Shown one piece after another: positions 16,632 to 25,096 of a stretch of DNA of 64,000 nucleotides. The DNA is from Planctomycetaceae bacterium (GTDB lineage: Bacteria; Planctomycetota; Planctomycetia; Planctomycetales; Planctomycetaceae). Within the stretch, counting starts at the first letter, position 1; the number at the start of each line of letters is the position of its first letter. Both the position numbers and the translations under genes were made by a program. Under the pieces are notes generated by a model. That model was given only the letters and a program-made list of their open reading frames with translations, was not told the DNA's origin and ran no database searches. The stretch lies in assembly GCA_020638955.1 (NCBI GenBank), contig JACKHO010000006.1:62001-126000 (forward strand), read 5' to 3'.

Positions 16632-17999
16632 ATGGGATTGTTTGACTTCCTCTCACGACTCATTTTTGGCAGTCCCGCATCGCACGATTCCGCAGCAGAT
16701 GTTCCGCCAACTGCTCCCGAACCGTCACGGGCTGATGCGGCGCCGAAACACAATTCGCCGCCCCCAAAGCGTCCGTCACGAATCAAAAATCGCACGTCTT
16801 CTACTCGGCCCGTTCGTTTGGTTCCTTTGCGTTATGTGGGGTCGCTCGTCCGTACACCTCAGCAACAGGAATTGACGGCGGAAAAGCCATATCCATTTGC
16901 TTCGCGAAACCTCAACCCGCGCACAGGTGAGGATTTGGGATGGCTCGACCTCTCGACCGACGGTGACGAACGCTGGCTGCAGTACTATTCACTGCCAATC
17001 CTCAAAACGCCCACTGACCTCGCGACTTTTCTCGGAATCCCCGTGGGAAGGCTGGCGTGGCTCACGCAGCGGCGGCATTCGAATTATCGCCCGGCGACAA
17101 TTCGTGAATCGCATTACCATTATCGCTGGATCACTAAACGTTCCGGTGGCCACCGACTCATCGAGGCCCCCAAGCAGCAACTTAAGCAGGTTCAGCAGAA
17201 AATCCTGAGCGGGATATTGGATCGCGTCCCCGCGCATCCGAGTGCACATGGATTCGTTGCGGGGCGTTCCATTCTCACCAACGCGCAGGCCCACGTGGGA
17301 AAGCGCTTCCTGCTGAAGTTGGATTTGGAGGATTTCTACACGACAGTACGTTATCGTCGTGTGGTCGCAATTTTCCGTAGCCTCGGTTACAGCCGCGAAG
17401 TTGCCTTGTGGCTCAGCCGACTCACCACAAGTGCAGTTCCTCGTGAGTTTGTTGGGCCAGACTCCCGTCCCGGCTGGCACCATTCACTCTCTCGATACGC
17501 TCTGCTGCATTTGCCACAGGGGGCGCCGACATCGCCGGCTCTTGCAAACTTGTCAGCATACGCACTCGACGTGCGCCTCGCCGGAATTGCTGACGCGTAC
17601 GACATGGATTACTCCCGGTACGCAGATGATCTCACCTTCTCTGGCGAAGGACGTTCCATTCCAGCGTTGCAAGAATTTGTGCCACTGGTTCAGCAAATCA
17701 TTCGCGCTGAGCGATTCCGCCCCAACCGGTCCAAACGCCGCGTCGTGAGAGACAGTCAGCGGCAAATTGTGGCTGGAGTGGTCGTCAACGAGCGGACAAA
17801 CGTCGCCCGCAAAGACTACGACCTGCTGAAGGCGATTTTACACAATTGTATGCGGGAAGGCCCCTCGTCGCAGAATCGATACAACTTGGAGAACTTCGCC
17901 GAACACTTGCGCGGCCGCATCGCACATGTGACTCAACTCAATCCCGAGCGCGGTGCAAAACTCCTGGAGATGTATCTCCGCATCGACTGGAATTGCTAA
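16632..17999 (+). CDS. Retron-type reverse transcriptase
   Basis: 455 residues. Reverse transcriptase core: KRSGGHRLIEAP (about 169-180), AHGFVAGRSI (205-214), the retron-specific NAxxH motif as NAQAH (217-221), catalytic LKLDLEDFY (Asp231), LPQGAPTSPALANL (294-307), catalytic YADD (330-333), and VAG (380-382) in place of the VTG triplet that recognises the cognate msr. Residues 1-115 form an extension with an amphipathic start (GLFDFLSRLIFG) and a Pro/Arg-rich linker; long N-terminal extensions are also known in myxobacterial retron RTs. It would make branched RNA-DNA (msDNA) from the adjacent ncRNA. No separate effector gene is adjacent; the gene is convergent with the flagellar cluster 49 bases away. 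Confidence 0.94.
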   Translation: MGLFDFLSRLIFGSPASHDSAADVPPTAPEPSRADAAPKHNSPPPKRPSRIKNRTSSTRPVRLVPLRYVGSLVRTPQQQELTAEKPYPFASRNLNPRTGEDLGWLDLSTDGDERWLQYYSLPILKTPTDLATFLGIPVGRLAWLTQRRHSNYRPATIRESHYHYRWITKRSGGHRLIEAPKQQLKQVQQKILSGILDRVPAHPSAHGFVAGRSILTNAQAHVGKRFLLKLDLEDFYTTVRYRRVVAIFRSLGYSREVALWLSRLTTSAVPREFVGPDSRPGWHHSLSRYALLHLPQGAPTSPALANLSAYALDVRLAGIADAYDMDYSRYADDLTFSGEGRSIPALQEFVPLVQQIIRAERFRPNRSKRRVVRDSQRQIVAGVVVNERTNVARKDYDLLKAILHNCMREGPSSQNRYNLENFAEHLRGRIAHVTQLNPERGAKLLEMYLRIDWNC

Positions 18000-18048
18000 G
18001 TGGCTTGCTTTTATTTTCAAGCGGATGTTCCTTCCTGGAATTACCGGT

Positions 18049-18795
18049 CTAAGAACCGCTATTGATTGCTTCGATTTTCCGGACCTGAATCGACATGCTG
18101 GGACGTTTGATGGTTGAGGAAAACCACGGGCGAGCGGTGCAGGAGACCAGGTGTTGCTGGTCAACGGGCAGGTTCAGATAGCGGATGGTGGATTTTCGCA
18201 ATTCTGCCGCCTGCAGCACTGCGCGATTCCACGCTGATTCCCCCGGAGTTGTCGCCCAGACGACAATTCGAATTTCGTACTCACCATGTGCAAGCGTTGG
18301 CAGGAGTTGGGCAAACTGTCGCTTGAGGCTGGCGTCGAGTGTGCCGGCAGGATCGGGCAGAGGTGCAAGTCGGTCGAATGTCACCTCGCCCACAACGGTC
18401 GATTCGGGGCGCGTTTTGTGGAAGCGCTCCATTTGCGTCAGGAACTGTTCATATTCATTCATGACGCGGTCTCGAATCCAAATCGTGTCCGATTCTTCGT
18501 CGGGGCCGACACCACTTTGCGTTTCTTCATCATTACCACCAACGGGATAAATGGGGCTGGACGCCTCCATCTCCAGCGAATAGCGTGAGAGTCCCATGCG
18601 GAAAATTCCAGCCACGCCGTGAGAGTCGCTGACCTCCACGAACGAACCCGTCCCCGAGTGCAAGTTCGCCCCCGTTTGCTCACTCGCGAGAGAGTTGAGC
18701 ACAATGAAGAACGCCAACAGCGCTGTCATGGTATCGCCGAACGAAACTAAGTAGCCGTTATTGGGACCCGACGCGGGTTTCTTTTTGCGTGCCAT
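18049..18795 (-). CDS. Second MotB-like flagellar stator protein
   Basis: 248 residues with the MotB plan: short basic N-terminus, then one membrane helix (about 14-36) containing SFGDTMTALLAFF, where Asp21 corresponds to the proton-carrying Asp of MotB. The periplasmic part ends in a region (NRAVLQAAELRKSTIRYL) that recalls the OmpA-like peptidoglycan-binding helix but lacks a clean NxxLSxxRA signature. It differs strongly in sequence from the MotB-like protein encoded just upstream, so the two may form a heteromeric stator with MotA. It is the last gene of the flagellar cluster. Confidence 0.75.
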   Translation of the reverse strand: MARKKKPASGPNNGYLVSFGDTMTALLAFFIVLNSLASEQTGANLHSGTGSFVEVSDSHGVAGIFRMGLSRYSLEMEASSPIYPVGGNDEETQSGVGPDEESDTIWIRDRVMNEYEQFLTQMERFHKTRPESTVVGEVTFDRLAPLPDPAGTLDASLKRQFAQLLPTLAHGEYEIRIVVWATTPGESAWNRAVLQAAELRKSTIRYLNLPVDQQHLVSCTARPWFSSTIKRPSMSIQVRKIEAINSGS

Positions 18796-18880
18796 GGCTG
18801 CGTTTCAGTAAACGATGTTTTTGATAATCCCGCCGAAATACAGACAGGAATGTCTGTGCCACCGGGCTTCTTGGTGGCCT

Positions 18881-19546
18881 CTACGAATTGTTCGCTTTCA
18901 ACAACTCGCGATTGACAATGACCCGAATCTTGCCCGAGGGAACTCTGGACTGAATGGACACCGAGATGCGACCCAACTGCACCTTGCCGACATGTGTCAT
19001 TAGCTGAGCGATTTGCATAGCCGATTTCAGTTCATCCTCGGTTGCCACCGAGAGTTCCAGTTCGATGGGCAGTGCGGCCAACTGTTTCAGCAAGTTCTGA
19101 AGTTGATAGCTCCCCAGTCCCGTCAATTCGCCGGAGTCGTCCAGCCATTCACTAATCGTGACGTCAATGGTTAGTCGCTGAAACTGGGCGAGGTCGTTTC
19201 GTTGTTGGAGGGCACGCAATCCCTCGTCGAGTGCACCGGATGGGTATTCGTCCATTTCCGGCGGACTTTCTACGCCACGCTGCGTCATTCGACTGACGCG
19301 CGGTCGATACCGCGTGACAACCGACTCGCGATCCATAGCGTCTTTACTCTCGCGGGCGAATCCCTGACTGCCGCCGCCTCCAAACATGGAGATTTGCATC
19401 CGTTCGAATTTTTCGGGTTCATTACTGGCAAAGGTGAGCAGCAGAATAAAGAACGTCATCAGTAGTGTGATGACATCGCTGTACGTCATGAACCAGGCGG
19501 GAACTTCGCCAGCGGAACTTGCTTGAACTTTCTTTTCGCGAGCCAT
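18881..19546 (-). CDS. motB: MotB-like flagellar stator protein
   Basis: 221 residues. The N-terminus has the MotB signature VPAWFMTYSDVITLLMTFF (membrane helix about 15-37; Asp24 is the predicted ion-binding residue). After the helix comes a plug-like stretch and a C-terminal domain with an OmpA-like arrangement (LQNLLKQLAALPIELELSV, GRISVSIQSRVP), shorter than in the roughly 308-residue E. coli protein. It follows motA by 33 bases, as expected for a stator pair. The motB symbol is given to this copy because of its position and better motif match. Confidence 0.82.
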   Translation of the reverse strand: MAREKKVQASSAGEVPAWFMTYSDVITLLMTFFILLLTFASNEPEKFERMQISMFGGGGSQGFARESKDAMDRESVVTRYRPRVSRMTQRGVESPPEMDEYPSGALDEGLRALQQRNDLAQFQRLTIDVTISEWLDDSGELTGLGSYQLQNLLKQLAALPIELELSVATEDELKSAMQIAQLMTHVGKVQLGRISVSIQSRVPSGKIRVIVNRELLKANNS

Positions 19547-19579
19547 GAGAACCTCCTTGCTCCGCGTGCGGCGTTTTTA

Positions 19580-20365
19580 TCAGGCTGCAGTTTCTGTTGC
19601 ACCGAAGACACGTTCACGTCGTGCTGACGAAAGAAACGCTGCCAGCCGCTCCTGCAGAATGGATGGTGCCTGTCCTTCAACGAGTAAGCATAGTCCGGTC
19701 TTCATGAGTTCCTTGACCATGATTTCCTCCTGGCTGCGGCTTTCCAGCTTGCCCGCCATGGGGATGCAGAACAGGTTGGCAATAACGGCGCCATACAGCG
19801 TGGTCAACAACGCGGTCGCCATGCCGATACCAATTTTGCTGGGATCGTCGAGGGTACGCAGCATTTGCACGAGTCCAATGAGGGTTCCAATCATGCCGAA
19901 GGCAGGAGCCCCAGCGGCAAGTGCGTCCAGGATTTTCTTACCCGTCGAATGACGCTGTTCAATACATTCCATCTCGATATCGAGCACCGCACTGATTTCT
20001 TCCTTGCTGCCGCCGCCGACAACCAGTTCGAGGCCGCGCTTCATGAAATCATCGGTGATGTTTTCGATTTCATTTTCCAAAGCTGGAAGACCGTCGCGTC
20101 GTGCAACGGTAGCGAAATTGCGGAACTGCGCAATGATGTCTTCATGCTTTGGCAGTTTGGTGAGAAAGCACTTCCGAATAACCCCAATGAGTTCCGCGAG
20201 TGCCGCCATGGGAAAGTTGATGAGCAGTGCTGAAAACGCACCGCCAATGGTAATCATCATCGAGGGGACGTTGATGAATGGCCCGACACCGCCTCCATCC
20301 ATCATGATGGAACCGAGAATGAGGGCCGATCCGACCAGCAGTCCAATAATTGTTGCAATATCCAT
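19580..20365 (-). CDS. motA: Flagellar motor stator protein MotA
   Basis: 261 residues with four hydrophobic segments. Family features are IIGLLVGSALILGSIMMDGG at the N-terminus, the INVPSMMITIGGAFSALLINFP second helix, and the PAFGMIGTLIGLVQMLRTLDDPSKIGIGMATALLTTLYGA core that lines the ion channel. MotA with MotB forms the peptidoglycan-anchored stator that couples ion flow to rotation. In many genomes motA lies in the middle of the flagellar operon; here it follows flhB. Confidence 0.94.
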   Translation of the reverse strand: MDIATIIGLLVGSALILGSIMMDGGGVGPFINVPSMMITIGGAFSALLINFPMAALAELIGVIRKCFLTKLPKHEDIIAQFRNFATVARRDGLPALENEIENITDDFMKRGLELVVGGGSKEEISAVLDIEMECIEQRHSTGKKILDALAAGAPAFGMIGTLIGLVQMLRTLDDPSKIGIGMATALLTTLYGAVIANLFCIPMAGKLESRSQEEIMVKELMKTGLCLLVEGQAPSILQERLAAFLSSARRERVFGATETAA

Positions 20366-20402
20366 GTTTCGCTCCGTCCGTGAACGATTCGCTCAAGTCC
20401 TT

Positions 20403-21455
20403 TTAAGCCGCCTCTCGCCTTGCGAGATTCCGCTTTCGATAAACAAACACCAGCACTTCCGCCACCGCCTGGAACAATTCGGCGGGAATCATCTGGCCTA
20501 CTTCAACAAGTTGATACAACGCCCGGGCGAGCGGCTTGCGTTCCAATACAGGCACTCCGTGTTCCTCGGCCTTCTTGATAATGGCTCGGGCGAAGACATC
20601 TTTCCCTTTAGCAATGACCGTTGGTGCTCCCGGCTGCCCTGGTGTGTATTTCAATGCGATGGCAAAGTGAGTGGGGTTCTTGACTACCAGAGTGGCCTTG
20701 GGCACATCTTTCAGCGTCCGCTGCTTCATGGCTTCACGATGCAATTGACGCCGACGCATTCGGATTTGCGGGTCACCCGTATCTTCACGCGATTCCCTTT
20801 TGATTTCCTCTTTGGTCATTTTTAGTTTGGCCTCGTGGCGCTGCCATTTAATGGCGTAGTCAACCACCCCCCATGCCAGCACTCCGCCTCCAATGGACAA
20901 CACGAGTTGTGACAGGAACGAGGCAGATGTCGCGGCGCCGTCGGCCACTGTGCTTCGATGCACCCAAATGACTACGAAAGCTATTCCCAGAACCGTGAGG
21001 GCCTTAAGCATGGACAGCAGGCCATTCACAAGTTGTTCCGTAGAGAACACGCGTGCGATGCTTGATGGATTCCACAGTCGACTCCAATCGATTTTCATTT
21101 CCGTCCAGGCGAAACTGCCGATTTGGATTTGAGCGCTCCCCACGGCGAACAGCCACGCTCCAATGCACACTGGACCAGCGAACAACAGCGATCGTGAAAG
21201 CAGCCAGACGAACATTTGTCGCGTGGTATCGGCATCCCAGTGACTGGTGCGGGAAAATGTACCGGCCTCGTGAATGAGGGACGTGAACAATCCCGCTGAG
21301 CGTTGCATGACCATGGGAATGAGCAGTCCGCCAAGCAGCAGCATTAATCCCAATGTCAAATCGGCGCTGAATACAACGCGGCCCTCACGCCGCGCATCTT
21401 CTCGACGACGTGGTGTTGGGTCTTCTGTGCGATTCTGATCGTCATGTTCACTCAT
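20403..21455 (-). CDS. flhB: Flagellar export apparatus protein FlhB
   Basis: 350 residues. N-terminal EDPTPRRREDARREG, four membrane segments, and a cytoplasmic domain with the autocleavage site NPTH (260-263), which controls the switch in export specificity from rod/hook to filament proteins. TKEEIKRESREDTGDPQIR is the conserved linker before the cleavage domain. Its ATG overlaps the fliR stop by 4 bases. flhA, the usual partner, is not in the window. Confidence 0.96.
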   Translation of the reverse strand: MSEHDDQNRTEDPTPRRREDARREGRVVFSADLTLGLMLLLGGLLIPMVMQRSAGLFTSLIHEAGTFSRTSHWDADTTRQMFVWLLSRSLLFAGPVCIGAWLFAVGSAQIQIGSFAWTEMKIDWSRLWNPSSIARVFSTEQLVNGLLSMLKALTVLGIAFVVIWVHRSTVADGAATSASFLSQLVLSIGGGVLAWGVVDYAIKWQRHEAKLKMTKEEIKRESREDTGDPQIRMRRRQLHREAMKQRTLKDVPKATLVVKNPTHFAIALKYTPGQPGAPTVIAKGKDVFARAIIKKAEEHGVPVLERKPLARALYQLVEVGQMIPAELFQAVAEVLVFVYRKRNLARREAA

Positions 21456-22225
21456 GAGTGGCCAATGCCTCCGTTGCTGAAAATGACATCACGGAAATGC
21501 TCGGCGATGACTCCGAACCGTCCCAGCAACATGGGCAATAGCACAATCAATGCAACCAGCCCGAGCAGCAGGCGCAATGGCATGCCGTAGGAGAGCAAAT
21601 TGAACTGCGGCGACTGCCGCATGGTGACGCAAATCACCGTAATGCCGCCGAGGCTCACGGCGAGCAGCGGCATGGCGGCCAGGATGGGCATGGTCCCCAG
21701 CAGGACATACCAGTCCATTATTTGTTCTGATCCTACCGACAGCGATAATGTTCCGATGGGGAACATCACGAAGGAAAAATGCAGCAGGAGCAGAAATGCA
21801 TGATGAATGTTCAGTGCGAACAGCAACATCCCGAAGAGCGTTTCGAGTAACTGGGCCACACTTGAGCCAGAGCCGGTTTCCAGCAGACTCGAAACACTGG
21901 CCATGTTCAGCCCCATTGCATCGGCCAGGACATTCCCCGCAGTGCTGGCCAGACTCGTCAGGCTTCCAGCCAGCCATGCGAGGCCGGCGCCAATGAGTGC
22001 TTCCACAATTCCGCAAATGGCGAACCAGGGGAGCGAGTCGAACATTGTTGGGTTCGCAATGCCGTACAGTAAGTACTTCTTCCACCAGCACACGGCCAGA
22101 CCGCACGCAATGACGACCTTGGCTGTACCCGGGATTCCTTTTCCAGAAACGGGTGGAAGAAACGCAACAAAGCTGGATGTTCTCACGAACACCAGCGTTC
22201 CAATGGCCAGCATGGTCCACGTCAT
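21452..22225 (-). CDS. fliR: Flagellar export apparatus protein FliR
   Basis: 257 residues from the ATG at 22225, which is preceded by a strong Shine-Dalgarno (GGAGGTG) and overlaps the fliQ stop by 4 bases. A longer in-frame reading starting at 22393 would run inside fliQ and is rejected. Six or so hydrophobic helices, with RTSSFVAFLPPVSGKGIPGTAKV near the N-terminus and NIHHAFLLLLHFSF, RQSPQFNLLSYGMPLRLLLGL further on, match FliR, part of the FliPQR export gate. Confidence 0.93.
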   Translation of the reverse strand: MTWTMLAIGTLVFVRTSSFVAFLPPVSGKGIPGTAKVVIACGLAVCWWKKYLLYGIANPTMFDSLPWFAICGIVEALIGAGLAWLAGSLTSLASTAGNVLADAMGLNMASVSSLLETGSGSSVAQLLETLFGMLLFALNIHHAFLLLLHFSFVMFPIGTLSLSVGSEQIMDWYVLLGTMPILAAMPLLAVSLGGITVICVTMRQSPQFNLLSYGMPLRLLLGLVALIVLLPMLLGRFGVIAEHFRDVIFSNGGIGHS

Positions 22226-22491
22226 CTGGACACCTCCATGAGGTGGCCAAACATGCGCGTGGAGAAGTCCGTCAGAACTCGCAGCGACCATGGCAAAGTC
22301 ACCATGAGCACCAGGGCGACGGCGATGATTCTTGGCACGAACGACAACGTTTGTTCCTGAATGCTCGTCGCCGCTTGTAGCACACTCACGCAAACACCAA
22401 CCACTAGACTGACGCCCACTGCCGGGAGCGAAAGCAGTAACGCGACGAGCAGGACTTCACGCCCAATCATCAACACGTCTTGTACTTCCAT
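22222..22491 (-). CDS. fliQ: Flagellar export apparatus protein FliQ
   Basis: 89 residues, the usual FliQ length, with two membrane helices separated by a conserved loop (QAATSIQEQTLSFVPRI). FliQ is a component of the helical FliPQR export gate. The gene overlaps fliR by 4 bases. fliP, which normally precedes fliQ, is absent here; the gene upstream is motE-like instead. Confidence 0.95.
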   Translation of the reverse strand: MEVQDVLMIGREVLLVALLLSLPAVGVSLVVGVCVSVLQAATSIQEQTLSFVPRIIAVALVLMVTLPWSLRVLTDFSTRMFGHLMEVSR

Positions 22492-22527
22492 GATGTCTCA
22501 CTCCTCTCTTCCGCCTCACAGCGACAA

Positions 22528-23304
22528 CTATTTCGACGACTTTGAGTCGTTTTTCCGATCACGGAATTTTGTGACCAAGTCATTCACCAGGGCGGTGTCA
22601 TCAATCGCGGAAAGCAACTTGGCGGCCTCCCGTTCTTCAAACCCTGCGAGAATCTCCACTACGGTGTCAATTTGCCCATCATTGGACATTTGCTCCAACA
22701 GTTCGGCTGCTTTGGTGGCATCCATGCTCTGGAACCATTGAGACAGCTTCTTGGTGTTGACCGACTGCGAGTCACCCGATTTGGCATTCGCTTTTGAAGC
22801 CGCCTGCTGCATGGCCTCCAGTTCCTGACGCTCCTTGGTAACCTCTTCCTGGACGGCAGTGAGTGATGTCAACAACTCTTCCGCTGAAGCGAGGTCGATT
22901 TCAATTTGCGACCGCAGCCCATCGAGCGCCATACGTTCGGTCGTCAAATCGGCCAGCGCCAACTGCTGCTGCAGTTTTCGCTTGGCTACCGACTCTTCCA
23001 TTTCCTTGATTTGCTTCTCGCGCTCATTGAGTGACATTCCCAGACGCAATAATTCTTCCACGCTGGCCGGACGCGGACGGATCGCTGCCGGTTGGCTTTC
23101 GTTACTTGATTCCTCACCCGGCGCTGGTGTCTCAAGCGACGATACATCGACCACTTCTGGTGTCGTGTCGACCAGTGCCGCATCCCGTTCGCCGCTCACT
23201 GATTCACCCTTCGGCTTTCCACTTTCCTGCAGGTACGAAGAAACTCCGTAGGCTCCGCCGAAGGCAACCAGAGACAGGACTGAGAGGATGATGAGGTTCT
23301 TCAT
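22528..23304 (-). CDS. MotE-like flagellar protein (MgtE N-domain)
   Basis: 258 residues: a signal-anchor helix at 3-24, a Pro/Glu-rich linker, a coiled coil (about 90-170; EREKQIKEMEESVAKRKL) and a C-terminal MgtE_N-like helical domain (SQWFQSMDATKAAELLEQM, LAGFEEREAAKLLSAI). This layout matches the MotE family encoded next to fliJ in flagellar operons; in Helicobacter MotE is a periplasmic chaperone for MotB. Its start overlaps the fliJ stop by 4 bases, supporting a flagellar role. Confidence 0.78.
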   Translation of the reverse strand: MKNLIILSVLSLVAFGGAYGVSSYLQESGKPKGESVSGERDAALVDTTPEVVDVSSLETPAPGEESSNESQPAAIRPRPASVEELLRLGMSLNEREKQIKEMEESVAKRKLQQQLALADLTTERMALDGLRSQIEIDLASAEELLTSLTAVQEEVTKERQELEAMQQAASKANAKSGDSQSVNTKKLSQWFQSMDATKAAELLEQMSNDGQIDTVVEILAGFEEREAAKLLSAIDDTALVNDLVTKFRDRKNDSKSSK

Positions 23305-23765
23305 GTCGCCTTCTGCTCCCGAACTCGCTTTGCCAGATCAATGGCACGGGCCGTTTCTTCGATTTCCAACTGTTCAGCAGACGAAACTTCGCGGTGATAC
23401 TCTTCGCGGTCTCGATTCAGCATCGTTTGCGCCCGTTCTTCATCCCGCATGCGGGTTGTCCATTCGCTTTGCAAGCCCATGATCGCTTCGTTGAGTTCGT
23501 GAGCTTCACGTCCCAGCGACTCAATTGAGCTGAACTGAATTTCAATGGCCCCCCGTTCAGCAATGAGCAGGTGACTAGAGACAGTTTCGCCAATTGTGCG
23601 TTTCAATGTGTTGCACTGCTGATTGTTCTCTTCGGTCAATTGCCGCTTACGTTCAGCAATTTGACGCTGGGTCTGCTGTTCTCGAAGTAGTTCGAATTCC
23701 GCAATCCGTTTCCGTTGCTCGGCAATGCGCTGCAGTGTGTTCCAGCGGGAGGCGAACCGTTTCAT
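23301..23765 (-). CDS. fliJ: Flagellar export protein FliJ
   Basis: 154 residues, almost entirely alpha-helical coiled coil with heptads of charged residues and several RxxLQRIAEQRKRIAEFEL-type repeats at the N-terminus. FliJ is a two-helix coiled coil that inserts into the FliI hexamer and links it to the export gate. Sequence identity in this family is low, so the call rests on length, structure and position: it overlaps fliI by 4 bases upstream and the motE-like gene by 4 bases downstream. Confidence 0.85.
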   Translation of the reverse strand: MKRFASRWNTLQRIAEQRKRIAEFELLREQQTQRQIAERKRQLTEENNQQCNTLKRTIGETVSSHLLIAERGAIEIQFSSIESLGREAHELNEAIMGLQSEWTTRMRDEERAQTMLNRDREEYHREVSSAEQLEIEETARAIDLAKRVREQKAT

Positions 23766-25096
23766 GACGTCATCCCCACTGTTTGCGTTGTCTGGCGACT
23801 CAGTTTCATCAATTGCTCCACTGTTTCCTCATACGATGAGAACTCTCCCACCGCCTGTTCGCAGAACTGACGAATGCGTGGCATGGCATCGACTGCTTCA
23901 TCTGTTTCTGGAGAAGTTCCCCGCTGGTAGAGCCCCATACGCAACAGTTCCTCCATTTGCGAGTACATGGCCATTTGCTGCCGTAACGTGCCAATGGCGG
24001 CCTGTTGTGCTGGTGAGGTGACTTCACGAAACAGGCGGCTCACACTTGCCAGAACGTCGACGGCGGGAAAGTGATTGGCTTCGGCCAGTTTCCTACTGAG
24101 GACAATATGACCATCGAGCACGGAGCGAGCCGCATCGGCGATGGGTTCCATGAGATCATCACCATCGACCAAAACGGTAATGAGACCAGTAATCGAACCT
24201 GTCGTCTCGTTGCCCATCCGTTCGAGAGTTTGAGCGAGCACACGAAAAACCGAGGCGGGATATCCGCGGCTTCCGGGTGGCTCACCACGTCCCAGTCCAA
24301 TTTCGCGTTGGGCGTGTGCGAGTCGGGTAATACTGTCCAGAAAGAACATGACATCACGTCCCTGCGAGCGAAAATCTTCGGCGATGCGAAGGGCCGTGTC
24401 GACCGCCTGAACCCGGGCAAGTGCCGGTTCTTCGGCAGTAGCTACGACAACGACGGAACGCTCCAGGCCAGACTGGCCCAAGGCATCTTCCACAAAGGGA
24501 ATGACTTCGCGTCCCCGCTCGCCAACGAGTGCGATGACGTTCAGGTCGGACTGGATACGCTTCGCAATTTCCCCCATGAGTGTACTTTTCCCCACTCCAC
24601 TACCAGCGAATAGTCCCATGCGTTGTCCTTTGCCAATGGTGAGAAATCCGTCGATGACCCGCTGGCCGGTACTGAGCGGTGATCGAATTCGATTGCGTGA
24701 CATCGGGCAGGGAGCGTTGCGGGAATCGACATAAATACGGCGACCGCCCGTTGGACCGAGACCGTCGATTGGTTCACCCAGAGCATTAAACACGCGTCCC
24801 AAAGTCTCATCTCCTGCCGGGACCGAAAGGGCATCTCGGGAGAGTAATGCGATGTTTCCCGGACGGATTCCACTCGCGTTGCGGAATAGCATGACGCGCG
24901 ATTCGTCATCACTCGACGAGACAACTTTTCCAGGAATCCAGTCGCCGTTTGTCGTCTGGATTTCGCAGAGTTCATCGACGTTGGCCGGTCCTGAGAATGT
25001 CAGCCATTCGCCAACTTCACGCAGTACCGCGCCGGTCTGGAAATCGCTGCAGTGGGTGAGCGTTTCTTTCAGCGTTTCTGCGTTCAGTTTGAGCAT
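23762..25096 (-). CDS. fliI: Flagellum-specific ATPase FliI
   Basis: 444 residues. F1-ATPase-beta-like: Walker A AGSGVGKST (164-172), the export ATPase signature VGERGREV (191-198), Walker B VMFFLDSITR (Asp254) and GEPPGSRGYPASVF. It energises unfolding and delivery of export substrates at the base of the flagellum. The ATG at 25096 has a strong Shine-Dalgarno (GGAGG, about nine bases before it) located inside fliH, so the two genes overlap by 80 bases. Next in-frame Met is near residue 69, within the fold, so no shorter start fits. Confidence 0.96.
   Translation of the reverse strand: MLKLNAETLKETLTHCSDFQTGAVLREVGEWLTFSGPANVDELCEIQTTNGDWIPGKVVSSSDDESRVMLFRNASGIRPGNIALLSRDALSVPAGDETLGRVFNALGEPIDGLGPTGGRRIYVDSRNAPCPMSRNRIRSPLSTGQRVIDGFLTIGKGQRMGLFAGSGVGKSTLMGEIAKRIQSDLNVIALVGERGREVIPFVEDALGQSGLERSVVVVATAEEPALARVQAVDTALRIAEDFRSQGRDVMFFLDSITRLAHAQREIGLGRGEPPGSRGYPASVFRVLAQTLERMGNETTGSITGLITVLVDGDDLMEPIADAARSVLDGHIVLSRKLAEANHFPAVDVLASVSRLFREVTSPAQQAAIGTLRQQMAMYSQMEELLRMGLYQRGTSPETDEAVDAMPRIRQFCEQAVGEFSSYEETVEQLMKLSRQTTQTVGMTS

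Noticed and set aside
18000..18048. GCTTG...CAAGC hairpin after the RT gene as a terminator
   Set aside because: Only five base pairs and the T-rich stretch is in the loop rather than after the stem.
22226..22393. Longer start for fliR at 22393
   Set aside because: It runs through fliQ and the extra residues are not membrane-like; ATG 22225 has GGAGGTG at proper spacing.
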